The notes under the pieces were generated by a model. The model was given only the letters and a program-made list of their open reading frames with translations, was not told the origin of the DNA and did no database searches. Shown here in pieces: positions 26,069-34,231 of a stretch of DNA of 64,000 nt. Source of the DNA: Paenibacillus sp. OV219 (GTDB lineage: Bacteria; Bacillota; Bacilli; Paenibacillales; Paenibacillaceae); the NCBI RefSeq assembly GCF_900110075.1, contig NZ_FOCJ01000003.1, positions 62,001 through 126,000 on the forward strand. Direction: 5' to 3'. Every line of letters starts with the position of its first letter. Positions within the stretch are counted from its first letter, which is position 1. Both the position numbers and the translations under genes were made by a program.

Positions 26069-26463
26069 ATATGGAAGAAGTGAAACAAATCAGCAAGGTG
26101 TCCAAGCTTGAGAAGTGGCCCTACCCAAGAACGTTTCAGGAGCTGCTCACAGCGGGAGTCGTCTCCTACCGGACAAGCATCGCGAATAACCAGACCGTAT
26201 TTATGGGTGAAGACAATCAGTACGAGGAACCGAATGGGGCGGCAGCTGCAAGCCTGGTGGTGGCAGAGCAGTTCCAAGGAGATGCGGTCAAACGGGGGCT
26301 TCTGCATCATCAGCAGCACCGGACGCCCTTCACGGATTTCATTCAGGATATGGCGGATGCCGGCGTGCAGTATTACGAGGTGAATATGAAAGAGCGGATG
26401 ATTAATTATACGAGCGGGAAGCCCTCGGAATCTTATAAAGAGGCAATCCCGCCCTTCGAATAA
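26065..26463 (+). CDS. DUF1398-family protein (YbcV-like)
   Basis: A 132-residue soluble protein. The pattern WPYPRTFQELLTAGVVSYR, then FTDFIQDMADAGVQYYEVNM, matches the DUF1398 family, which has no known function. It is translationally coupled to the glycosyltransferase by a 4-base overlap. It converges on a phosphotransferase gene 15 bases downstream. Confidence 0.78.
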   Translation: MNMEEVKQISKVSKLEKWPYPRTFQELLTAGVVSYRTSIANNQTVFMGEDNQYEEPNGAAAASLVVAEQFQGDAVKRGLLHHQQHRTPFTDFIQDMADAGVQYYEVNMKERMINYTSGKPSESYKEAIPPFE

Positions 26464-26478
26464 CGGTAAGCAACAGCT

Positions 26479-27375
26479 TTAGTGAGCTGTATATTCTTCG
26501 ATAATACGGTCAATCGCACGTCTGCCCCAATGGGCGGCGATCGATTGTTTATCGTTCCAATGGTAGGTGATAAGCGCCTTCCAGAGCGCCCACCCGCGTG
26601 CACGGTCGACCGTGTCATCGCCTAGATTCATACTGCCAAGAAAGAGGCTGCGACTAGCCGCGTCAAAATAATTCCAAGCCATCACAAGGTCGCTTGCAGG
26701 ATCGCCCACGCCCATCGTACCGAAATCGATGACGCCTGACAGTCTCCCATCGCTAACGAGCAGGTTGCCAACAGCAATGTCGCCGTGAATCCAGAGCGGA
26801 GCCGAATGGTACTTGGTCGCCAGAGCAAGCTCCCAAATTTCCGTTAATAGGCTTGCGCTGTAAACGCCCGATCCGGAGCCTGAGACCTGCTCAATAACAG
26901 ACCTTGTATCCGAATCATAGACGGCAAGATCGCCGCCGCGATGGAAGTTCTGTACGCCTGCTGGTACGCCTCCTGTTGCATCAATTGCCTCGAGCTCTTT
27001 TAGAAAATCGGCCAGATCTTGAGCAAACTTTGTTCTATCTCGTATATTAGTGTCTGTTACCGTCTCGCCCGCAATCCATTGGTTGACTGACCATGGAAGT
27101 GGGTATTCATCCGTCGGCTCGCCCTTAGCAAGGGGGGACGGGATGGGCAGAGAAAGCCGAGACTTGAATTGTGGCAGCCAAGTTAGCTCCTTCTCTACAG
27201 CCGAAGCGTATCGCTCATGACTCGGCAATCGGACGGTCATCTCGGTGCCTAAGTGATAGGTTCGATTGTCATGGCCACTGTTATTAACGGGCCGTATCTC
27301 AAGGTGTTTCCACTCAGGGAATTGCTCGCTTATTAAACGGCGCACAAGATCAGTCGTAATTTCAATTGCAATCAT
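26479..27375 (-). CDS. APH-family phosphotransferase
   Basis: A 298-residue kinase with the APH phosphotransfer motif HGDIAVGNLLV near residue 198 and the metal-binding DFG in GVIDFGTMGVGDP. The N-terminal region has NRTYHLGTEMTVRLP, where the Arg/Lys of the nucleotide lobe is expected. This layout is typical of the macrolide/aminoglycoside-like phosphotransferases common in Bacilli. The substrate is unknown. It is divergent from a GNAT gene at 27487. Confidence 0.87.
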   Translation of the reverse strand: MIAIEITTDLVRRLISEQFPEWKHLEIRPVNNSGHDNRTYHLGTEMTVRLPSHERYASAVEKELTWLPQFKSRLSLPIPSPLAKGEPTDEYPLPWSVNQWIAGETVTDTNIRDRTKFAQDLADFLKELEAIDATGGVPAGVQNFHRGGDLAVYDSDTRSVIEQVSGSGSGVYSASLLTEIWELALATKYHSAPLWIHGDIAVGNLLVSDGRLSGVIDFGTMGVGDPASDLVMAWNYFDAASRSLFLGSMNLGDDTVDRARGWALWKALITYHWNDKQSIAAHWGRRAIDRIIEEYTAH

Positions 27376-27486
27376 TGCTCGTCACTTCCCTTCACTAGAC
27401 ATGGTGTCATTATAATACCCTATCATGGAAGCTGAACGGGATAAAACCACTATAATTAAACTATTTTTCAGAAGGAGACTGTTGAT

Positions 27487-27951
27487 TTGCAGCTTATAAC
27501 GGAACGACTCCTCATTACAGTATTCGATCACGATAACGGTGAGCAAGTTGCACAATCGTATCGAATCGGCAAGCATATCGCGGGCTATTTGGGCAAACTG
27601 AAGGAAGACGCTGAATTATTGGGCTGGGGGGTCTGGTTTGTCACGCTGCAAGGCAGCGGGCAAGTGATCGGCGACATTGGGTTCAAAGGCAAGCCTGATC
27701 CGAGGGGAAAGGTAGAAGTCGGGTATGGCATCATTCCAGACATGCATAACAAAGGAATCGCTACAGAGGCGGTCGGCGCCATCATGAAGTGGGCATTCTC
27801 TACAGACAAGGTGAATCGAATCGTGGCAGAATGCCTTGTCGATAACGGTCCATCCATTCGAGTACTAGAGAAGCTTGGGATGACCCGAACAGGGACCGAG
27901 AATGGCATGATATATTGGGAAATCGTGAAGAAGACGGGGCACTCCTCATAG
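27487..27951 (+). CDS. GNAT-family N-acetyltransferase (RimJ/RimL-like)
   Basis: A 154-residue enzyme with the RimJ-type order: ITERLLI near the N-terminus, VIGDIGFKG, the acetyl-CoA loop IIPDMHNKGIATEAV and the closing NGPSIRVLEKLGM. It starts at TTG with AAGGAG nine bases upstream. It may modify an antibiotic or a ribosomal protein; nothing in the context decides this. Confidence 0.86.
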   Translation: MQLITERLLITVFDHDNGEQVAQSYRIGKHIAGYLGKLKEDAELLGWGVWFVTLQGSGQVIGDIGFKGKPDPRGKVEVGYGIIPDMHNKGIATEAVGAIMKWAFSTDKVNRIVAECLVDNGPSIRVLEKLGMTRTGTENGMIYWEIVKKTGHSS

Positions 27952-28074
27952 AGGATGTGTCCTGTTTTGTTGTTGACAGAGTTACTCTCGCGAATTATAT
28001 TATCTATAATAAATAATAATCTCTATGACTAATATAAGTGTATGAGGCATGGTGCCAAAAGGAGAGGTGTACTT

Positions 28075-28725
28075 ATGATAATCCCAGCTTACGACTATGA
28101 CATTCGGTTTCCCGCCAATATGGATGCGAATAAACGATACCCGGTCATCTTTACTCTGCATGGCAAAGGGTCCAATGAACGCAATATGTTCGGTTTGGTG
28201 GAGCCGCTTGTGGAAGCATTTATTATTGTCGGTATTCGCGGCAATCTGACGCTAGGCGCAGGGTTTCAATATTACGAGCTCCGTAGCCTCGGCAATCCGA
28301 TCCGGGAGATATTCGATCAGGCTATTCAGCAATTGGAGGCTTTCGTCCAGTATGTAACGGAGAAATACCCGATTGATGCGGCTCGGCGGTACTTGCTTGG
28401 CTTCAGTCAGGGCGCAATTCTGTCGATGACGCTTGCGCTGACGATGGGGGAACAGCTGAAGGGAATCGTTGCGCTGAATGGCTATGTCCCTGAGTTTGTG
28501 AAGACGGAGTATCCGCTGAAGAGCGTCACGAACGTATCTATGTTTATTTCCCACGGGGAATTCGACGGCGTATTCCCGGTTCGGATCGGGCATGAAACGG
28601 CGAAATATTTCGAGCCGATAACGTCTCGCTTAACCTTTAAGCTCTATCCAATCGACCATGCCGTCTCTGAGGAGAATCAGCGAGATTTTGTGAAGTGGTT
28701 GCGCGCGGACGCCGCGGTCGAATAA
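28075..28725 (+). CDS. Phospholipase/carboxylesterase-like alpha/beta hydrolase
   Basis: A 216-residue serine hydrolase. The oxyanion segment is TLHGKGSNERN, the nucleophile elbow GFSQGAIL (Ser near 116), the acid SHGEFDGVFP (Asp) and the base IDHAVSEEN (His). All parts of the triad are in order. GGAGAGGTG stands before ATG 28075; the upstream ATG at 28042 has no site. The protein has no signal peptide. It is followed by a strong terminator. Confidence 0.88.
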   Translation: MIIPAYDYDIRFPANMDANKRYPVIFTLHGKGSNERNMFGLVEPLVEAFIIVGIRGNLTLGAGFQYYELRSLGNPIREIFDQAIQQLEAFVQYVTEKYPIDAARRYLLGFSQGAILSMTLALTMGEQLKGIVALNGYVPEFVKTEYPLKSVTNVSMFISHGEFDGVFPVRIGHETAKYFEPITSRLTFKLYPIDHAVSEENQRDFVKWLRADAAVE

Positions 28726-28740
28726 ACGTAATCTTTATGA

Positions 28741-28794
28741 AAGAGGCAAATTCCTAGTCCTGCTTAGCAGGCAAGGGAGTTTGCCTCTTTTTGT
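28741..28794 (+). terminator. Intrinsic terminator
   Basis: AAGAGGCAAATTCC pairs with GGAGTTTGCCTCTT (one wobble). An inner CCTGC/GCAGG hairpin extends the stem, and a T-run follows. It ends the esterase gene. Confidence 0.85.
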
Positions 28795-28971
28795 TTACGT
28801 GTCCTTTTTGGACGAATTTACATGCTGTGTATTTGCAGTCATTCACGTGCAACCAACCGTCTATTTGGATGTAGGCGCATTGAAAATAAATAGCATCTTT
28901 TCAAAAAAAATTGGCCGGAATGAAAAATAGTAGTCCACTCAGTTGTATTACAAGTGAAAGGAGGTGCTAAG

Positions 28972-29469
28972 GTGTACGATTCATATGAGCTCAATGAATC
29001 CGTGCGACGGGCATTGGATGAATATTCGCAAAGCTTGATTAAGGTCGCTTTTGCCTATTTGAAGAATACGGCGGATGCCGAGGAAGTCGCGCAGGATGTG
29101 TTTCTCACTTACTTGCAGAAGCGTCCTGTCTTCCAAAACCGCGAACATGAGAAAGCTTGGCTGATCCGAACGACGATTAATAAAAGCAAAAATATGCTGA
29201 AAACCGGATGGTTTAGAAGCAGAAACCCGGTTCCCGAAGACCTGAGCTACCTCCCCAAGGAAGAGAGCGAGGTTCTGCAGACCGTGCTCGCCTTGGATAA
29301 GAAATACCGAATTCCGATCCATCTACACTACTATGAAGGATACTCGATCCAGGAGATAGCGGTTATTTTGCAGGCTAAGCCCGCAACGGTCGGAACATGG
29401 CTTGCCAGAGGACGCCAGCTCTTAAAAGAGAAGATCGGAGGCCTGGACGATGAAGAAATCTGTTTATAA
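28972..29469 (+). CDS. ECF-type RNA polymerase sigma factor
   Basis: A 165-residue sigma factor. Region 2 contains LKNTADAEEVAQDVFLTYLQ and EKAWLIRTTINKSKN. Region 4 contains HYYEGYSIQEIAVILQAKP and TVGTWLARGRQLLKE. The GTG start has AAGGAGGTG a few bases upstream. It overlaps the anti-sigma-like gene by 20 bases, the usual arrangement for a sigma factor held at the membrane. The target promoters are unknown. Confidence 0.92.
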   Translation: MYDSYELNESVRRALDEYSQSLIKVAFAYLKNTADAEEVAQDVFLTYLQKRPVFQNREHEKAWLIRTTINKSKNMLKTGWFRSRNPVPEDLSYLPKEESEVLQTVLALDKKYRIPIHLHYYEGYSIQEIAVILQAKPATVGTWLARGRQLLKEKIGGLDDEEICL

Positions 29470-30271
29470 ATCCGCAATGTCCCACGTGAAGACAAGTGAA
29501 GATTTCAAAGAAGCAACGTATCGGAAGCTACTGCAAACACAATCAAAGGAGAGATTACTTATGGAACAAGCAAAGAAAAGAAAGCTGATTGGCTGGACGG
29601 GAATCGCGGCATGCGCGGTTTTAGCCGTAAGTATCTTCACAATGAATCATAACGATAATACGAGCCCGGCAACGGTGTCATCGCCGCCGGCTACTGCAGC
29701 GAAGCCGCCGATTCATGGCAAGGTAGCCGTCAATATTGAAGGCGCCATCTCTGAAGTAAGTGCAGACGGCAAGAGCTTCAAAGTCGGCGACCTGTGGGTA
29801 ACAGTAACGGATCAAACGAAGCTTGGCAGCAATGAACCGACAGCAGCGCCGCCATCCGAGGAATTGCTGCAGAAGGAGTTTAAAGTCGGCAACATCGTGG
29901 CTGGCTTCACGTCGCAGGATGTCAGCACTGGTAAGGTAACGGCGGACGTTATCTATAACAATATGGCGCCGGCGAAGGACAGCGGCACGAACGCGCCTAC
30001 TAAAGGTGGCAAGATGGCAGCCAACATTAACGGTGAAATCACGGAAGTAAGCGCAGACGGCAAGAGCTTCAAGGTTGGCGATCTGTGGGTGACGGTGACA
30101 GCGGATACGAAGCTGGGCATCGATGGCCCTAACGCTGCTGAACCATCCGAGGAGCTGCTGCAGAAGGAGTTTAAAGTGGGCAACTTCGTATCCGGCTTTA
30201 CGTCGGAGGATGTGAGCACGGGTAAAGTAATCGCCGCGCGTATTTACAACAATATGGCTCCGCAGAAATAA
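29450..30271 (+). CDS. Anti-sigma-factor-like membrane protein with duplicated extracellular domain
   Basis: A 273-residue protein. Residues 1-45 are cytosolic and should bind the sigma factor. One membrane helix spans about 48-65. Two extracellular copies of an about 86-residue domain follow, residues 90-175 and 187-273. Each starts with a G-K-x-A-x-N-I-x-G segment and contains the identical block SADGKSFKVGDLWVTVT and LLQKEFKVGN. The copies are offset by 97 residues and are also close in DNA sequence, which points to recent duplication. The repeat resembles small OB-like DUF5666 domains. It is coupled to the ECF gene. Confidence 0.8.
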   Translation: MKKSVYKSAMSHVKTSEDFKEATYRKLLQTQSKERLLMEQAKKRKLIGWTGIAACAVLAVSIFTMNHNDNTSPATVSSPPATAAKPPIHGKVAVNIEGAISEVSADGKSFKVGDLWVTVTDQTKLGSNEPTAAPPSEELLQKEFKVGNIVAGFTSQDVSTGKVTADVIYNNMAPAKDSGTNAPTKGGKMAANINGEITEVSADGKSFKVGDLWVTVTADTKLGIDGPNAAEPSEELLQKEFKVGNFVSGFTSEDVSTGKVIAARIYNNMAPQK

Positions 30272-30293
30272 GAGTGCGCGGGCAGCAATTTCG

Positions 30294-30324
30294 GCAGTGA
30301 CCCTCATCGGTCACTGCTTTTTTG
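30294..30324 (+). terminator. Intrinsic terminator
   Basis: A perfect 9-bp stem GCAGTGACC/GGTCACTGC, a 6-base loop, then seven T. It closes the sigma/anti-sigma unit. Confidence 0.9.
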
Positions 30325-30530
30325 TGTCGGCTTGGCGGGGTGCGTCGGCGGCTAACGGAACGTATCGAGAGGTCGTGAGGACATCCTTGGTCAGCACGCA
30401 GGAGCACTTTCCGAACGAAGGTAACTTTATTTTTTTAATCGAAATCTAACGTTTGTTGACTGCGGTCTTATGTTTATTGTCTGGAATGGGGATCGACATT
30501 TTCATTACAATTACAACTGTTAGAACGTTT

Positions 30531-30544
30531 TGAAAGCGTTACCT
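30531..30544. promoter_or_regulatory. cre-like site (CcpA) before sugar ABC operon
   Basis: TGAAAGCGTTACCT matches the Bacillus cre consensus TGWAANCGNTNWCA at 12 of 14 positions. It lies 33 bp before the first permease gene, consistent with catabolite repression of a sugar uptake operon. Confidence 0.55.
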
Positions 30545-30576
30545 GTAAGCGCGTACACATGAAAGGAGTGGCTAAC

Positions 30577-31521
30577 ATGGACACAAAGAGCGAGCGTAAA
30601 CGCTTGCGAACGCGCTGGCGTACACAGGATACCGAGCTGACATTGCTGGCTCTGCCGACGACAGTCTGGTATATCCTATTCTGTTTCTTGCCGATGTTCG
30701 GCGTCATTATTGCCTTCAAGGATTTCAAAATATACGGAGGCTTCTTAAGCAACATCATCCACAGCGAATGGTCCGGCTTCAAGAACTTCGAGTTTCTGTT
30801 CAAGTCGAACGACGCCTGGGTCGTCATCCGCAACACACTGGGCTACAACTTGGTGTTTATTGTACTCGGCATTGTGGTGCCTGTCGCCTTAGCGCTGATG
30901 GTCGGACAATTGCACAGCCGCAGAGCCGGCAAAGTGTATCAAACGATGATGTTCCTGCCTTACTTCTTATCCTGGGTCGTTGTATCTGCGGTCATTTGGG
31001 CGTTTCTCAGCTTCGATAAAGGGATCGCCAATCAGTTTCTAGCTGATCTCGGCAAAGATCCGGTCAACTGGTACATGGAAGCGAAATACTGGCCGTACTT
31101 CCTCGTGTTTATGAATCTGTGGAAGGGTCTCGGCTACGGTATGGTTGTCTACTTGGCAACGATTACGGGTATCGATAGCACGTATTACGAGGCTGCTGTC
31201 ATTGATGGCGCATCGAAGTGGCAGCAGACGAAGTTCATTACACTGCCGCTCATGAAGATGGTTATCGTCATGATGTTCATCCTGTCGGTCGGCCGTATTT
31301 TCTACACCGACTTCGGGCTGTTCTTCCAAGTGCCGCGGGATTCCAACTCGCTGTTTAACGTAACGACGACCGTCGACGTGCTCGTCTACAAGCAGCTCAA
31401 GACCGCTACGGTCGGCATGGCCTCTGCTTCCGCTTTCGTACAATCCGTGCTCGGATGTGCGACCATTCTAATCGCCAACTGGGTCGTACGCCGTGTTGAT
31501 CCAGACAGCGCGATGATGTAG
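30577..31521 (+). CDS. Sugar ABC transporter permease (LplB/YtcP-type, first)
   Basis: A 314-residue inner-membrane permease of the CUT1 group. Six helices are seen, and the EAA loop YYEAAVIDGASKWQQTKFIT, which docks with the ATPase, lies near residue 205. AAAGGAG stands eight bases before ATG 30577. It forms an operon with a second permease and a binding lipoprotein. No ATPase gene is present, as is usual for this group, which borrows a shared MsmK/UgpC-type ATPase. The substrate is probably an oligosaccharide. Confidence 0.9.
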   Translation: MDTKSERKRLRTRWRTQDTELTLLALPTTVWYILFCFLPMFGVIIAFKDFKIYGGFLSNIIHSEWSGFKNFEFLFKSNDAWVVIRNTLGYNLVFIVLGIVVPVALALMVGQLHSRRAGKVYQTMMFLPYFLSWVVVSAVIWAFLSFDKGIANQFLADLGKDPVNWYMEAKYWPYFLVFMNLWKGLGYGMVVYLATITGIDSTYYEAAVIDGASKWQQTKFITLPLMKMVIVMMFILSVGRIFYTDFGLFFQVPRDSNSLFNVTTTVDVLVYKQLKTATVGMASASAFVQSVLGCATILIANWVVRRVDPDSAMM

Positions 31522-31535
31522 GGGGAGCTAACAAT

Positions 31536-32471
31536 ATGTCAACGAAAGCTAGAGCGAATTATGAGTCTGGTCTTGATAAGTTTAACCGGGTCAGCAATGC
31601 GACCAACGTTGCATTCCATACTGTTTTTATACTGCTAGCGATAGTCTGCCTGGTGCCTGTCCTTGTGGTGTTGTCGGTATCACTGTCCAGCGAGGACTCG
31701 ATCCGTCATACCGGGTACCACATCATCCCGACGGCATTATCGGGAGAGGCGTATCACTATATCGCGGAGCAAGGCACGATGATCTCGCGGGCGCTCGGCG
31801 TTTCCGTACTCGTGACCGTAGTCGGCACCGTGCTCGGCATCCTGCTTACCACTTCAATGGGCTATGTCATTTCCAGACCCAACTATAAGTTAAAAGGGCT
31901 GCTGACATGGATCGTGTTCATTCCAATGGTGTTCAACGGGGGCTTGGTGTCCAGCTATTACATCAACTCGAATCTGCTGGGGCTTAAAGATACGGTGTGG
32001 GCGCTCATTCTGCCGCTGGCCGTCTCGTCCTTCAACGTTATTATTTGCAAGACGTTCTTCAGAAGCACGATTCCGGATGGATTAATCGAGTCTGCGGAAA
32101 TTGACGGAGCGAGCCAGTTCAGAATTTTCTTCAACATTATTTTGCCCATTTCCTTACCGCTCATTGCGACCATCGGCCTGTTCCTGTGCTTCTCGTATTG
32201 GAACGATTGGTTCCAATCCATGCTGTACATCAACAATCAGGACTTGTACTCGTTGCAGGCGCTTCTAAACAGCTTGATGAGCAATGTGGATGCACTGGCT
32301 AAAAATGCATCGACCATGGGCATCAGCTATGCAACGCTGGTCGCGACAATGCCGAAGGAATCCGCACGTATGGCTGTAGCAATCGTCATTGTGGTTCCTG
32401 TAGCTGCGGCCTACCCGTTCTTCCAGAAATATTTTATATCCGGTCTGACGGTTGGTGCTGTTAAAGGTTAA
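31536..32471 (+). CDS. Sugar ABC transporter permease (LplC/YtcP-type, second)
   Basis: A 311-residue permease with six helices and the EAA loop LIESAEIDGASQFRIFFNII near residue 185. The N-terminal loop LSVSLSSEDSIRHTGYHIIP is typical of the second CUT1 permease of YesPQ/LplBC-type systems. It lies 14 bp after the first permease and 88 bp before the binding protein. Confidence 0.9.
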   Translation: MSTKARANYESGLDKFNRVSNATNVAFHTVFILLAIVCLVPVLVVLSVSLSSEDSIRHTGYHIIPTALSGEAYHYIAEQGTMISRALGVSVLVTVVGTVLGILLTTSMGYVISRPNYKLKGLLTWIVFIPMVFNGGLVSSYYINSNLLGLKDTVWALILPLAVSSFNVIICKTFFRSTIPDGLIESAEIDGASQFRIFFNIILPISLPLIATIGLFLCFSYWNDWFQSMLYINNQDLYSLQALLNSLMSNVDALAKNASTMGISYATLVATMPKESARMAVAIVIVVPVAAAYPFFQKYFISGLTVGAVKG

Positions 32472-32559
32472 AGGTTACAGGCTAGTTCAAGGTTAATAAG
32501 CCTGGGTCAAAGCCCGGTTTATGATAAATTAGGTAGTCATTATGGGGAGGTTCTTGTAG

Positions 32560-34080
32560 ATGAAAAAGACAATGAAACACCTGCTTGTACTTAGCACAGC
32601 AGCACTCCTGACAACAGCACTTGCGGGCTGCGGCTCGAGCTCGAACAATTCGAACACCTCGAATAACGCGGCAACAACGAACGTGGCGGCGGGCACGAAC
32701 ACAGGCTCGAACGCGAACAAGCCAGCGGATTCGGGCGAAGTGCCTACACTGGTGTGGTGGACGATCGGCGGACAAACGCCTGCGAACTTCGACAAGGCTA
32801 TCGCTGCAATGAATGAATACACAGCCGAGAAGATCGGCGTGAAGATCGACATTAAGGTAGCAAGCTGGGGCGACTGGGACACGAAGATCAACACCATCGT
32901 GAACACTGGCGAACCGTTCGACATTATGTTTACGAATAACGGAAAGTATAATCAGCAAGTGAACATGGGTGCTTTTGCCGATATTACGGATCTGGTTCAG
33001 AGTGAATCGCCTGATCTCTATAAGCTCATTCCGCAGAAGGTATGGGATGGAACGAAGGTCGGCGGCAAAATCTACTCCGTGCCAACGTACAAGGACTCTT
33101 CGTTGTCGCAATACTGGGTGTTCGACGACACGTATGTACAGAAGTACAAGATCGACACCGCGAGCATCAAGACACTTGCGGACCTGGACAAGCCGCTGCA
33201 CGATATGAAAGCAGGCGAGGGCAAGAGCTTCTATCCGATGCCTCTTACGCAGGGCGATGGCTTTAACGGCTTCTTCAACGGCTATGACGATATGACGCTG
33301 GGTCTGCCGCCAATCGGCGTTAAAGTTGATGATGCTTCTCGTAAAGTGGTCTCTGTTCTTGAGAACCCAGACGTTATGAATGACCTGAAGCTGCTGCATA
33401 AATGGTACCAAGACGGCATTATTAATCCGGATGCACCGACCAAGACAGAAGCAGACAAAGCGCGTCCATTCTTCGCAGCTCAAGCATTCCCAGGTGCAGA
33501 AGCGAGCTGGCAGATCAATGAAGGCGTAGCGAAGTACGACATGTTCCCAATCTTCGGACCGATCTACACAACGAGCACCATCCAAGGCTCCTTGAATGCG
33601 ATCTCCGCGAACTCCAAGTATAAAAATGAAGCTTTGAAATACTTGCAATTAGTGAATACAGATCCGAAGCTGCGTAATATGCTTGCTTTCGGTGAGCTAG
33701 GCGCAGACTACAACAGTGTAGACGGAGAGAAAGTAATCGAGCGTACGTCGGATACTTGGCCGCTGGCTGCATATACGCAAGGTACATTCTTCGACCTGGC
33801 GGTTACAAAAGGCGCGCCAGTTGATCAATGGGATCAAGTACGTAAGCTGAACGACCAAGCAACCTCCTCCACAAACCTTGGCTTTGCGCTTGATATTAGC
33901 AAGCTGGGCACAGAAGTGGCTAACACCAAAGCAGTGTGGGACAAGTACCGCTATGAGCTGATGACAGGCGCTTCCGATCCAGAGAAAACGGTTCCGAAGA
34001 TCTTGTCCGAGCTGAAAGCTGCCGGATTGGATACAATCATGACAGCTGCTCAAGAGCAGATCGACAACTATTTCAAATAA
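32560..34080 (+). CDS. Extracellular solute-binding lipoprotein of sugar ABC transporter
   Basis: A 506-residue lipoprotein with lipobox LAGC (Cys24), an Asn/Thr-rich linker and a two-lobed binding domain: WWTIGGQTPANFD, EPFDIMFTNNGKY and SANSKYKNEALKYLQLVNTD. It belongs to the large family paired with LplB/LplC permeases. It is a paralogue of the second binding protein at 36735, sharing segments such as LNTDP.VRN-type blocks and an MTG(A/S) stretch near the C-terminus. A strong terminator follows, so the kinase gene downstream may have its own promoter. Confidence 0.9.
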   Translation: MKKTMKHLLVLSTAALLTTALAGCGSSSNNSNTSNNAATTNVAAGTNTGSNANKPADSGEVPTLVWWTIGGQTPANFDKAIAAMNEYTAEKIGVKIDIKVASWGDWDTKINTIVNTGEPFDIMFTNNGKYNQQVNMGAFADITDLVQSESPDLYKLIPQKVWDGTKVGGKIYSVPTYKDSSLSQYWVFDDTYVQKYKIDTASIKTLADLDKPLHDMKAGEGKSFYPMPLTQGDGFNGFFNGYDDMTLGLPPIGVKVDDASRKVVSVLENPDVMNDLKLLHKWYQDGIINPDAPTKTEADKARPFFAAQAFPGAEASWQINEGVAKYDMFPIFGPIYTTSTIQGSLNAISANSKYKNEALKYLQLVNTDPKLRNMLAFGELGADYNSVDGEKVIERTSDTWPLAAYTQGTFFDLAVTKGAPVDQWDQVRKLNDQATSSTNLGFALDISKLGTEVANTKAVWDKYRYELMTGASDPEKTVPKILSELKAAGLDTIMTAAQEQIDNYFK

Positions 34081-34096
34081 GCATATAGTGGCAAGA

Positions 34097-34128
34097 GAAA
34101 ACCCGAACGGATGGCCGTTCGGGTTTTC
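34097..34128 (+). terminator. Intrinsic terminator
   Basis: A perfect 14-bp stem GAAAACCCGAACGG/CCGTTCGGGTTTTC with a 4-base loop. It separates the permease/binding-protein genes from the two-component genes. Confidence 0.85.
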
Positions 34129-34231
34129 TGACACAAATTGCTGGATTGATTTCACGAGCAGCTCGGGTATATGGTGAGAACAGGGCCCTAAGCAGAGCTA
34201 GACATAACACCTATCGCAAAGGAGAAACCGC

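Noticed and set aside
32482-33648. Long minus-strand frame of 388 codons
   Set aside because: It lies wholly opposite the binding lipoprotein gene, has no ribosome site or family-like segments, and mirrors the codon bias of that gene.
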